Below, one piece after another: positions 33,222-40,965 of a stretch of 47,636 bases of DNA. The position numbers and the translations under genes were made by a program. The stretch is from Aureibacillus halotolerans (GTDB lineage: Bacteria; Bacillota; Bacilli; Bacillales; DSM-28697): NCBI RefSeq assembly GCF_004363045.1, contig NZ_SNYJ01000006.1, positions 3,249 through 50,884 on the forward strand. The letters run 5' to 3'. The first letter of the stretch is position 1, and every line of letters begins with the position of its first letter. Under the pieces are notes generated by a model. It ran no database searches and had not been told where the DNA came from. It was given only the letters and a program-made list of their open reading frames with translations.

Positions 33222-34598
33222 TCACTCTATTGGGAACGTCAGAGAAATTTGCGTACCGATCCCTTGGTCACTAGTAATTTTAATCGTCCCTCCATGTGTT
33301 TTCACGATATTAAACACGACCATTAAGCCAAGACCACTACCTGCAGTTTTTGTCGTGTAGAAAGGCTGACCAAGGTTTTTAATCGTATGCTCTGACATAC
33401 CCTCTCCCTCATCATTGATAAATACTGAAAAATTATTTTGATCAAAGGTCGAGTAAATACTTACATTTTCACCTTCTGGCGTAGCTTCAATCGCATTTTT
33501 TATAAGGTTAATAAATACTTGCTTGAGTTGCTTTTCATCTCCATACGTCATAATATCAGCGGCTTCTAGCTTTGTTTTTAAGCGAACATTTTTTTCTCTA
33601 GCCTGGCCACGCATTAGACTAATGGCCATGTCCAGCATTGATTGTGGATGGATATGTCTTTTTAAGATGTTTTTTTGTTTACCGAGCTCGAGTAATTCGG
33701 TAGAGAATTGCTCTAAGGATTTTAACTCTTCATTCATAATCTCAATGTAATGCGCCTGCTCTTTTTTTACTGTTGGCTGAAGAAGCTTTAAAAACCCTTG
33801 CAATGAAGCAATGGGGTTTTTGATTTCGTGGGCAATTCCTGCAGCAAGTTCTCCTATGAGCTGCATACTTTCTGCTTTTTCAAGCTTTTGCCGCAACGCC
33901 TCTGTTTCGTTCAAGTCACGAAACGTTACTGCATAGAGACCAACCTTTTCAAACGGTGTCAACCGATACGTAATCAGCATCTGTTCTCCCTTATTAAAAA
34001 TCGTTAATTCACCTTCGAACTCTTCTGATTGAAAATCTTCAAAAAATGAAGTGTACGTATCACGCATATCGCTCGGAAAATAATCCATTAAATAGGAGAC
34101 TGTAAGCTCATCGAGCGATTGTCCTAGGAGTTTACATGCTTTATGATTTGCACTATGTATTTTTAATGATGAAGCGTCCAGAACAACCACCGCGTCTAAA
34201 GCGTAATCAAGCAACCCGGAAGTTACATCATCTGGGGCATCTTTAGTTTCCATAAATACGGTTCCGATGATGATTGAATCTGTGCTTCCTTCTTTCGGTC
34301 TAAGTGTAGTCACAAAGGTTTCATTATCGATCTCTGTAGAAAACGTGATTTTATGACCCATAAATGCCGTATGATAGTGCTTTATTAATGTTGGCAGCAT
34401 GGATTTAGGAACAACCTCGTCTACTGTTTTGTTTGCCATATGCTGCAAAAACTCTTTTTTTTCTGTCAGTTTACCTTTTGCTAGTAAGTATACGAATTTG
34501 CCATCCGCTTGCTTTTTTACAACATACAGCATCCCTTCAAGATTGCGTAATATTTCTTGAGTGTCAGGTATTGTATACGGAATGTACGATTGATCCAA
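33222..34598 (-). CDS. Orphan cytoplasmic PAS histidine kinase (sporulation-kinase-like)
   Basis: 458 residues. Two PAS-like regions (about 10-120 and 125-235) precede a HisKA domain with GELAAGIAHEIKNPIASLQG (phospho-acceptor H257). The HATPase domain has INLIKNAIEATPEG, NDEGEGM and TAGSGLGL. No membrane helix is seen, so it is a soluble sensor like KinA or KinE of the Spo0 phosphorelay. There is no adjacent response regulator. The frame extends to 34715 into the DUF421 gene. TTG 34598, 9 bases after an AAGGGGG ribosome binding site, is preferred. The preceding terminator-like hairpin (34641-34663) suggests separate or partly coupled expression. Confidence 0.85.
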   Translation of the reverse strand: MDQSYIPYTIPDTQEILRNLEGMLYVVKKQADGKFVYLLAKGKLTEKKEFLQHMANKTVDEVVPKSMLPTLIKHYHTAFMGHKITFSTEIDNETFVTTLRPKEGSTDSIIIGTVFMETKDAPDDVTSGLLDYALDAVVVLDASSLKIHSANHKACKLLGQSLDELTVSYLMDYFPSDMRDTYTSFFEDFQSEEFEGELTIFNKGEQMLITYRLTPFEKVGLYAVTFRDLNETEALRQKLEKAESMQLIGELAAGIAHEIKNPIASLQGFLKLLQPTVKKEQAHYIEIMNEELKSLEQFSTELLELGKQKNILKRHIHPQSMLDMAISLMRGQAREKNVRLKTKLEAADIMTYGDEKQLKQVFINLIKNAIEATPEGENVSIYSTFDQNNFSVFINDEGEGMSEHTIKNLGQPFYTTKTAGSGLGLMVVFNIVKTHGGTIKITSDQGIGTQISLTFPIE

Positions 34599-34640
34599 GA
34601 TGCCATTCCCCCTTAAACTGAAAACATATAGAAAAGTATG

Positions 34641-34663
34641 GACTTTTTCACAGTAAAAGTCCG
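34641..34663 (-). terminator. Hairpin between the DUF421 and kinase genes
   Basis: On the minus strand GGACTTTT pairs with AAAAAGTCC around ACTGTG, with a T-rich stretch after it. It could end the spoVA-type operon or act as a partial terminator before the kinase gene. Confidence 0.55.
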
Positions 34664-34701
34664 CTTCCCCTTTTTTTCCTATTGTATCATAATTTTTACG
34701 G

Positions 34702-35550
34702 TCATTCTCTTTCACTATACTTGGAGTGGGCGATTTCTGCTTCCATCCTTTTTAATCGTTGAATTGTGTCATGATAATGAGAGGGTTGCGAATTCTCGCT
34801 AGTATATCGCTCGAGTTCGATAATAGCTTGTTGAATAGATCTGTGTAAAAACTGGGCCTGGTGTGATTGGCTGTCTTTATAAAAATCTATATACCAGCTC
34901 CTATCATCGCTAAGCTGTGCTAAAAAAACATCTTTTGGGTTTGTTCCTTTATTTCTTAATTCGCGATGAACCCAGTCCTCAGTGAGATGCAGTTTCGCTA
35001 ATGCTCTTTGCTGAATATGACCATCACTAATAATGGTTATAGGTGAGCCGGTTTTTTCAGAATGTCGGTTTGCATCACGCTTGGTGTATGGCTGATCCAA
35101 TTCTTTTAGCTGAACGCTTAAGTCACCTGATGGTTCTAAAATCGCTGTTTCTACTTGGTTTAAGTCGAATATATTTTTCTTACGTAATTGCTCAAGCAAT
35201 TCATTTGTTGTGTATTTTTCCTTTTTCAATTGTTCCTCCAGCAAAACACCATGGTCTATGAAGTAAGAAGGTTTACCATCGGCAAAATCACGGAAGGTTT
35301 GGCTTTTAAGTGCCAATCTATCCATTAATAATGGGACAAAAGCCCAAATAATAAATGCAGAAATGCCGTCTTGTATTTGAATTCCGCTATCCATGCTGAG
35401 ACTTCCAGCAATATCACCAAGCGTGATGCCTACGATATATTCAAAATAAGAGAGCTTCGATAGTTGTTTTTTCCCTAACAACTTTGTTGTCATAAACAGC
35501 CCCAGCAAGATCAATACAGAGCGGAGTATGATCGTTAACCAATCAGGCAT
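34702..35550 (-). CDS. DUF421 membrane protein (YetF/YrbG family), last gene of spoVA-type operon
   Basis: 282 residues. Three hydrophobic helices (about 5-24, 38-55, 60-80) carry the DUF421 signature KLLGKKQLSKLSYFEYIVGI. Two small alpha/beta repeats follow (about 90-220), then a charged helical tail (LHRSIQQAIIELERYTSE) not typical of short YetF proteins. DUF421 proteins accompany spoVAC-AD-AEb in the mobile spoVA2 operon, which raises spore heat resistance. An AAGGAGC ribosome binding site lies 8 bases before the ATG. It starts 65 bases after spoVAE. The tail could be a divergent DUF1657-like segment; that is a guess. Confidence 0.85.
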   Translation of the reverse strand: MPDWLTIILRSVLILLGLFMTTKLLGKKQLSKLSYFEYIVGITLGDIAGSLSMDSGIQIQDGISAFIIWAFVPLLMDRLALKSQTFRDFADGKPSYFIDHGVLLEEQLKKEKYTTNELLEQLRKKNIFDLNQVETAILEPSGDLSVQLKELDQPYTKRDANRHSEKTGSPITIISDGHIQQRALAKLHLTEDWVHRELRNKGTNPKDVFLAQLSDDRSWYIDFYKDSQSHQAQFLHRSIQQAIIELERYTSENSQPSHYHDTIQRLKRMEAEIAHSKYSERE

Positions 35551-35615
35551 GCTTTAGCGCTCCTTTTTGTTACACAGTAGGATTGGAACGCGGCATAACC
35601 ACGCCCCAACGAATC

Positions 35616-35969
35616 TTATCCTTTGGCTTTAAATAGTAAGGAGCCGATAAATGCAAAAATGATTGCGGCTGAGATACCAGCGCTTGTCACTTCAAACATC
35701 CCACTAATGACCCCGACAATCCCATGCTGTGCAGATTCTTCCATCGCTCCCTTTACGAGCGAATTTCCGAAGCTCATAATGGGGACAGTAGCTCCAGCTC
35801 CTGCAAAATCAATTAAACGATCATATAGACCAAATGCTGAAAGAATCGCACCTACGACAACTAGCAAACTTAATGTATGCGCAGGTGTTAGCCTGCCCAC
35901 ATCCATGAGCAGCTGGCCCACGACACAAATTAATCCCCCAATTAAAAACGCCCAAAAAAACATTTCCAT
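35616..35969 (-). CDS. spoVAE: Stage V sporulation protein AE (SpoVAEb)
   Basis: 117 residues, membrane protein with about four hydrophobic segments and the SpoVAC/SpoVAE family signature ([47 protein letters not shown]). It is part of the inner-membrane channel for dipicolinic acid in spores. Three bases separate it from the spoVAD stop. The ATG follows an AGGGGGTG ribosome binding site in the end of spoVAD. A second in-frame ATG is two codons downstream. Confidence 0.93.
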   Translation of the reverse strand: MEMFFWAFLIGGLICVVGQLLMDVGRLTPAHTLSLLVVVGAILSAFGLYDRLIDFAGAGATVPIMSFGNSLVKGAMEESAQHGIVGVISGMFEVTSAGISAAIIFAFIGSLLFKAKG

Positions 35970-35972
35970 TCC

Positions 35973-36986
35973 TTATTGCACCCCCTGTCGCTCAATGGTG
36001 ACTGCATGTGCTATACATGGAATCGATTCTTTTTGCTGATATGAAAGTGGGGAAAGCAACGCGCCTGTGGCCACTGCTAAAATTCTCTGTAGCCTGCCTT
36101 GGTTCATTTCATTGATAAAATGACCATAAATACCAACGGCAGAGCATCCACAGCCACTTCCGCCTGCCTGCACCTTTTGATCTTTGCTATACATAAGCAG
36201 TCCACAATCGACATACGTTTCATCCATCAGCTCTAGCCCTTGATCTCTTAGTAAATCGAGTGAGGTCGCCCGACCAATCTGCCCCAGATCGCCTGTCACA
36301 ATAAGATCATAATCCGCAGGTGTACGTCCGGTGTCCGCGAGGTGTCGTTGAATCGTATCCACAGCTGCTGGAGCCATTGCCCCACCCATATTAAACGGAT
36401 CCTTTAAACCCATATCAACGACACGACCGAAGGTGACAGAGGTAACTCTTGGCCCATTCCCTTGTGATTTCAGGACAGCAGACCCTGCTCCGGTGACCGT
36501 CCATTGTGCTGTAGGAGGTTTTTGACCACCATATTCTGTTGGGTACCTAAATTGCTTCTCAACCGCTGCATTATGGCTTGCTGTGCCTGTGAGGACAGTA
36601 TCCGCGTATCCACCATCAATAAACATTGCTGCAAGTCCCAGCGCTTCAATTGAGGTTGAACACGCCCCAAACACACCAATGTATGGCCTATCCATAGCAA
36701 GTGTCGCAAAGCTGCTCGATGTAATTTGATTAAGTAAATCTCCACAAACGATATGCTGGATATCTTCTTTCACTAACCCGCCTTTTTCAATCGCGATTTC
36801 AAAGGATGTTTGCAGCAATTTTTTTTGTGCTTTTTCAAAAGAAGACTCGCCAATATACAAATCTTCATATAGATAATCGAAAGCATCAACGAGATTGCCT
36901 CTTGCTTCAAACGGACCTCCAGCCACACCAGTCGAATGGATGACAGGTGGATGATTAAAGGAAATGGTGTACTGTCCCTGCCTCAT
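35973..36986 (-). CDS. spoVAD: Stage V sporulation protein AD
   Basis: 337 residues of the thiolase-like SpoVAD family. Blocks include HSTGVAGGPFEARG near residue 17, FGACSTSIEALGLAAM near residue 108 and YDLIVTGDLGQIGR near residue 220, and a glycine/Cys-rich AGGSGCGCSAVGIYG near residue 273. SpoVAD binds dipicolinic acid during uptake into and release from the spore core. Its ATG overlaps the spoVAC stop as ATGA. The next gene follows after 3 bases, so the three spoVA genes are tightly coupled. Confidence 0.95.
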   Translation of the reverse strand: MRQGQYTISFNHPPVIHSTGVAGGPFEARGNLVDAFDYLYEDLYIGESSFEKAQKKLLQTSFEIAIEKGGLVKEDIQHIVCGDLLNQITSSSFATLAMDRPYIGVFGACSTSIEALGLAAMFIDGGYADTVLTGTASHNAAVEKQFRYPTEYGGQKPPTAQWTVTGAGSAVLKSQGNGPRVTSVTFGRVVDMGLKDPFNMGGAMAPAAVDTIQRHLADTGRTPADYDLIVTGDLGQIGRATSLDLLRDQGLELMDETYVDCGLLMYSKDQKVQAGGSGCGCSAVGIYGHFINEMNQGRLQRILAVATGALLSPLSYQQKESIPCIAHAVTIERQGVQ

Positions 36987-37456
36987 CCAATCACTCCCAA
37001 CGTGATAAGTATCGTTTTTATGATGGAAATGACAAAGGCTGAGAAAACCCCAAAAACGATGACTGATCCAGCAAGCTTAAACATGTTGCCACCAACGCCA
37101 AGTACATACCCTTCTGTGCGATGTTCGATTGCTGCGGAAATCATAGCGTTCCCAAATCCCGTCACTGGAACGGCTGAACCTGCTCCGGCCACTTGAGCGA
37201 TGCGATCATACACACCGAATCCTGTAAGAAGCATTGAGATAAAGATAAGGACAGCCACAGTTGGATTTCCAACGGTCTGTTCCGTAAAATCAAAGTACGT
37301 TACAAAAAAGAGGCTAATGGCTTGACCGATAAGACAAATTAATCCTCCAAAGAAGAAAGCCTTTAAACAATTCGCTACTACTGGTCGCTTAAGCTCACGG
37401 TCTTTTTCGTATGCCTGATACGCTTTTTGTTGAGGTGAAACCTCGTTCTTCGCCAT
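36983..37456 (-). CDS. spoVAC: Stage V sporulation protein AC
   Basis: 157 residues. A polar N-terminus (about 1-30) precedes four or five hydrophobic segments. The family blocks are NCLKAFFFGGLICLIGQ and GFGVYDRIAQVAGAGSAVPVTGFGNA (given here in two parts, about residues 78-103). SpoVAC is a mechanosensitive component of the DPA channel. The frame opens at TTG 37477, but AAGGAGTG lies 6 bases before ATG 37456, which is chosen. It is preceded by the YhcN-like lipoprotein gene with a 28-base gap. Confidence 0.95.
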   Translation of the reverse strand: MAKNEVSPQQKAYQAYEKDRELKRPVVANCLKAFFFGGLICLIGQAISLFFVTYFDFTEQTVGNPTVAVLIFISMLLTGFGVYDRIAQVAGAGSAVPVTGFGNAMISAAIEHRTEGYVLGVGGNMFKLAGSVIVFGVFSAFVISIIKTILITLGVIG

Positions 37457-37484
37457 CTCTTTCACTCCTTTTTCCAATCATTTT

Positions 37485-37934
37485 TCATGCGGTTTCATAA
37501 CTTAATGAAATGATTTTTTTGACGCGATGATTTATTTCTTTTTTAGTAAGATTTTTTTTCACCATGTCTTTTTTTAATTCCATGACTTCAGAGAGTATCT
37601 TTTTGTCGCTTGACATGGTCACTTCTAAAGATGATTTTTTTTCACTCAATTGCTTTTTGAGCTTTGATTCAATTTCGCTCATTTGGAATCGCTTTTCATG
37701 GTGAACATCGTACGCAAGCACCATTTCTTTTTCACCATTTACCGCCTCAACAGCCTTAATTTCAGGATTTTTCTTTAACCATTCCTCAATGTCATGTGAC
37801 ACTTGTTGAGTCACCGCAGTTGATGCTTCGCTGCTTAGATGGAGCAGACGATCTGTATCCTGTGCTTGGTTTCCTCCTTGACAAGCACCTAATACGACGA
37901 TTAAAAACATGAGAACAACAATCCTGAAGACCAC
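37485..37934 (-). CDS. YhcN/YlaJ-type spore lipoprotein
   Basis: 149 residues. Signal peptide with lipobox LGAC (lipidated Cys at residue 18). The mature domain (IEEWLKKNPEIKAVEAVNG, then a strand LAYDVHH) has the sporulation YhcN/YlaJ alpha-beta pattern, and a long Lys-rich C-terminal helix follows. A gene of this type is the first or second member of the mobile spoVA2 operons. GTG start with GAGGAGG 8 bases upstream. It leads spoVAC-D-E and the DUF421 gene, with a possible sigma-G promoter at 37985-38014. Confidence 0.8.
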   Translation of the reverse strand: MVFRIVVLMFLIVVLGACQGGNQAQDTDRLLHLSSEASTAVTQQVSHDIEEWLKKNPEIKAVEAVNGEKEMVLAYDVHHEKRFQMSEIESKLKKQLSEKKSSLEVTMSSDKKILSEVMELKKDMVKKNLTKKEINHRVKKIISLSYETA

Positions 37935-37984
37935 TATTCATACCTCCTCTTAACAAATTTTGAATGGATCAGCGTTCTTTCTAC

Positions 37985-38014
37985 TAAGATGAGGTTATTT
38001 TGTGTGGATCAAGC
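37985..38014 (-). promoter_or_regulatory. Candidate sigma-G/sigma-F promoter of the spoVA-type operon
   Basis: On the minus strand the -10 CATCTTA (37985-37991) matches the forespore CATnnTA consensus. GCTTG (38010-38014) matches four of five -35 positions at an 18-base spacing. This fits forespore expression of spoVA genes. Confidence 0.4.
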
Positions 38015-38163
38015 AAACCTTAAACTGACATTTTTTACATGCAGGATATTGTAAAGGTCTATATCATTTTTGAGGCTCTATCGAACACGTATCATTGCCT
38101 TCTCTCACTAGCTTGAACACGCCTCTTTTTGTCACTTTACTATTTTTGTTTCGCGCTCAATTT

Positions 38164-38328
38164 TAGGGCGTGTCTTAAAACTCGCTAAGAGGCATCTGTC
38201 ACCGCCTTTTCGTCCCCTGCTGCGTTCCTTTTTCTTGACGTACGTCCGGTACGCCTGCGAAAAAGCGCCTTGCGTGGAACAAAAATTCGGCAACATCTGC
38301 TCCCTTCTGAGTTCTCAGACACGCCCTA
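38164..38328. mobile_element. 165-bp MITE-like element
   Basis: Imperfect 20-bp terminal inverted repeats, TAGGGCGTGTCTTAAAACTC (38164-38183) and GAGTTCTCAGACACGCCCTA (38309-38328). They enclose a sequence with its own hairpin (GTTCCTTTTTC ... CGCGAAAAAG-like arms around 38228-38270). There is no open reading frame, as expected for a non-autonomous element moved by a transposase elsewhere. It lies in the 808-base gap between the YhcN-like gene and ymaF. Confidence 0.65.
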
Positions 38329-38355
38329 GTACCTAAAGGACTTCAATCTTTCCAA

Positions 38356-38387
38356 ATAAAAAAACGCTACACGATGCTCGTAGCGTT
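38356..38387 (-). terminator. Minus-strand terminator downstream of ylmA-ymaF
   Basis: On the minus strand AACGCTAC pairs with GTAGCGTT around a 9-base loop and seven T follow. The nearest upstream minus-strand gene is ymaF, 355 bases away, with repeat family 2 copy D in between. Confidence 0.7.
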
Positions 38388-38454
38388 AGGGTTATTGCTT
38401 ATGAAAACAACTTTCGCAGTACATAAATCCCCCGTCCCTGAATGGAAGAAAGCT

Positions 38455-38722
38455 TCGCATTGATGTTGCCCTTATGCCTTTTAGGGGGCAAGAAAATCAG
38501 GACCGCTTCGTCAAAATACTTTGCTTTCCACGGGCACGGCTTCAGCTTCCTCAGAAATCAAAAAGCGGCTTTCCTCCGGGATCTTCAGCTCGCGCTGGTC
38601 TACCCTTTATGGTACAAGCGAGCATATGGCTGTTTGTATAGAAAGCAACCACAACAATGAATTTCTTGTTTCCTCAGTTATATCTAGTCCTGTCTGCCAA
38701 ATGTAATGTTCGGAAGTTGAGT
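38455..38722 (-). repeat. Dispersed repeat family 2, copy D
   Basis: About 268 bp, read on the minus strand, with landmarks CTCAACTTCCG, ACATTTGGCAGACAGG, ATTCATTGTTGTGGTTGC and the palindromic core (GCGCGAGCTGAAGATCCC, GAGGAAGCTGAAGCCGTG), ending GACGAAGCGGTCC. It matches copies A and B with an internal deletion. It fills the space between ymaF and its probable terminator. The gap 37935-38742 otherwise contains only the MITE-like element and that terminator. Confidence 0.75.
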
Positions 38723-38742
38723 TATGTCTTTTACATTGTGGG

Positions 38743-39105
38743 TTATCTTTCCCCTAATGGATAGCCTGTATAACCCTCGTAGCAGTGGCGATGAACAAGC
38801 TTTGGTTGGTTGCTATACACAATGCCCCCAAACATCCCTTCCTTGTCATTGGCAAACGTATGACGCACGCAGCCCTTAATTTTATGAATATGAGATGTTG
38901 CGCCAACAGGAATGGCAGGACCAGTCGTTCCTGAAAAGGCGTGAAAATGTCCGTTAGCGAAGCTCGTAACACCTGTATACGTATGAACATGACCATCTTC
39001 TGCATTGCCATTCGCTTCAAATACAAACGTATTCACGCCATGAAAATGTCCAGCATCCACAGTCGAGTACACCCCAAAATAATGGGCATGCGCTTTTGCC
39101 AGCAT
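38743..39105 (-). CDS. ymaF: Histidine-rich YmaF-family protein
   Basis: 120 residues containing a repeated H-x-H-x3-4-G motif about every 17-20 residues: HAHYFGV, HFHGVN, HVHTYTG, HFHAFSG, HIHKIKG and HRHCYEG. About ten paired histidines plus single Cys residues suggest metal binding, possibly as a beta-barrel-like repeat. There is no signal peptide or membrane helix. This is the YmaF family of Bacillus, function unknown. An AGGAGG ribosome binding site overlaps the TAG stop of the ABC ATPase gene, so it is the second gene of that operon. Confidence 0.85.
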   Translation of the reverse strand: MLAKAHAHYFGVYSTVDAGHFHGVNTFVFEANGNAEDGHVHTYTGVTSFANGHFHAFSGTTGPAIPVGATSHIHKIKGCVRHTFANDKEGMFGGIVYSNQPKLVHRHCYEGYTGYPLGER

Positions 39106-39114
39106 AAAAGCCTC

Positions 39115-39933
39115 CTACATGTCAGTTTTTCCGGTCTTCCATGACCTGGAGAACTCTGCCTTCTCTAGCACAGTATAGTAACGTCCGTTGGTTTTTGTTA
39201 CCTCGACCGGCAAATCCAACACAGCTGAAAGGTGACCTGAAGTAAACACGTCCTCGGTTTGCCCCTTCTTATGTATTTCTCCATTGTGCATAAGTAACGC
39301 TTTTTCAAAAAACGGCAAGACTTCCTCCGTGTGGTGTGTTACATACAATACGACTAGGTCGCTTTCACGACTTAAATCCTCAACAGCTTGCAGCAAACTT
39401 TCACGTGATGGAATATCTAATCCTGTGCAAGGTTCATCGAGAATCAACAGCTCTGGATCTGCCATGAGTGCTCTTGCAAGTAATATCCGCTGCTTCTCCC
39501 CTTGTGACAGTGTCATGTAGGCATGTGTCGCAAAAGCTTCCATCGACAATGACGTTAGCAGGGCTGTTGCCTTTTCTTTATCTTGCTGCGTCACTTCTTC
39601 ATATATGCCGATAGAGGCAAATTTCCCACTTACTACAATATCGAGACAGCTTTCATGGCTCTTGAGTCTTTCCTGTAATGCAGAGCTTACCCAGCCTACT
39701 CGCTTGCGAATTTCCCAAAGGGGGAATTTACCGAATGTCTCGCCGAACACCTTAACGTCTCCGGATGAAGGGAACATATTCCCGCTAATAATATTTAACA
39801 GGGCTGTTTTACCCGATCCATTCTTTCCAAAAACGACCCACTTTTCACCCTTCTCAACTCTCCAAGATACGTCTTTAAGAATTTGACGTCCGTTACGTTG
39901 CCAGTTAATCGTGTCTAATGAAAATATGCTCAT
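39115..39933 (-). CDS. ylmA: Stand-alone ABC transporter ATP-binding protein (YlmA type)
   Basis: 272 residues, one complete ATPase domain. Walker A is GKNGSGKT (about 37-44), the signature is LSQGEKQR (about 142-149), Walker B/D-loop is LLILDEPCTGLD (about 161-172), and the switch His lies in YVTHHTEE near residue 198. A C-terminal extension of about 45 residues follows. The layout resembles Bacillus YlmA and E. coli ModF-like ATPases that lack a neighbouring permease. The only partner in the operon is the histidine-rich YmaF, 9 bases downstream. A GGAG ribosome binding site precedes the ATG. No substrate can be assigned. Confidence 0.8.
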   Translation of the reverse strand: MSIFSLDTINWQRNGRQILKDVSWRVEKGEKWVVFGKNGSGKTALLNIISGNMFPSSGDVKVFGETFGKFPLWEIRKRVGWVSSALQERLKSHESCLDIVVSGKFASIGIYEEVTQQDKEKATALLTSLSMEAFATHAYMTLSQGEKQRILLARALMADPELLILDEPCTGLDIPSRESLLQAVEDLSRESDLVVLYVTHHTEEVLPFFEKALLMHNGEIHKKGQTEDVFTSGHLSAVLDLPVEVTKTNGRYYTVLEKAEFSRSWKTGKTDM

Positions 39934-40007
39934 CTTTGTCTCCTGCCTTTACTTTGCTGAATTTCTTAACTACTTCCCTAAAACTAGCCTGTTTCCTTCA
40001 CTAATTA

Positions 40008-40801
40008 CTCAACTTACGCACCTTACATTAGGCAGACACACTTAGATAAAACTTGTTAAACCTGAAGGTCATTGTTTTGGTTGCTTTTTATACAAGCTGC
40101 CATACGCTCACTTTCCACGGGCGAACTGCGAGCCTCCTCGATCGCATGCGCTCTCTGTGGGGTCTCGCTTAGCTCGCTTTTCCCGTAGGAGTCTCGCTAG
40201 TGGCAGGCTTTTCATGATAAACTCATTTTTTTGTGACATGAATTAAAAAGGACTAATCTATTTATTCAGAACGTAGAGATCCGCTTACTTACGTAAAGGC
40301 GATCTTTTGGGAAACAGTATTGCGAGCATTGACACCTTAATAATTATTGAATACAGCAGGAATTGTTCTCAAGATGTCAATTGATCTATTTCACCTAGCG
40401 TGCACTCAAACACAACCCGCGTTGAAGTTGATTTCGCACTACCCAAGTTATCTAAACATAAGTCCACTGTTTCATCAATACTGCACAAGGTGATGTAACT
40501 TTGCATGAAACGATGCACTTACTTGTCTTGTCTGGTAAGCAATCACGCATTAACATGCTTTCTTACTCGTTATACGAGACCGAGACAAAAAACAATTTAC
40601 GCAGAAACAAACATCAGCGTAGTCAAAATACGCAGACTCCTGCGGCAAAGAAATCACGACGAAGTCTTTTTGAGTCGATGATGCACTTGTACCCTTTAGG
40701 GTGAAAGCGAAGTATTTTGACGAAGCGGTCGTGATTTCTTTTCACCTCCATAAGTGCATCATAAGATCGAATGGATCTGATTTTTGCACTGCGGAAGTTG
40801 C
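40008..40801 (+). repeat. Dispersed repeat family 2, long copy B
   Basis: About 794 bp co-linear with copy A. The left end is CTCAACTTACGCACC, and the right end GCACTGCGGAAGTTGCC gives matching inverted termini. Between copies the GC-rich core has changed: around 40100-40200 it has extra palindromic sequence lacking in A, and around 40640-40700 the core is replaced. This suggests nested insertion or deletion. The gap 39934-40837 holds no supported gene. Confidence 0.8.
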
Positions 40802-40837
40802 CAAATTTATTAAAACAAACATTTTGATGGTTAATGA

Positions 40838-40866
40838 TTGCATTGTCGACATGACCTCTTTATACT
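40838..40866 (+). promoter_or_regulatory. Sigma-A promoter of the CPA2 antiporter gene
   Basis: TTGCAT and TATACT are separated by 17 bases, just outside the right end of repeat copy B. Confidence 0.6.
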
Positions 40867-40965
40867 CTTTTTAGCCTAGAGCAATATTTACAACTATATC
40901 AAAGAAAGGAAGTGACATTTACTGTTGCATGGAGACCACAGTTTCTTCAAGCTCAGTTCATCATT

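Noticed and set aside
34599-34715. Longer N-terminus of the histidine kinase into the DUF421 gene
   Set aside because: The extension covers a terminator-like hairpin and a ribosome binding site that points to TTG 34598.
40501-40704. Open frame within repeat copy B
   Set aside because: Broken in copy A, crosses the palindromic core, no start signal.
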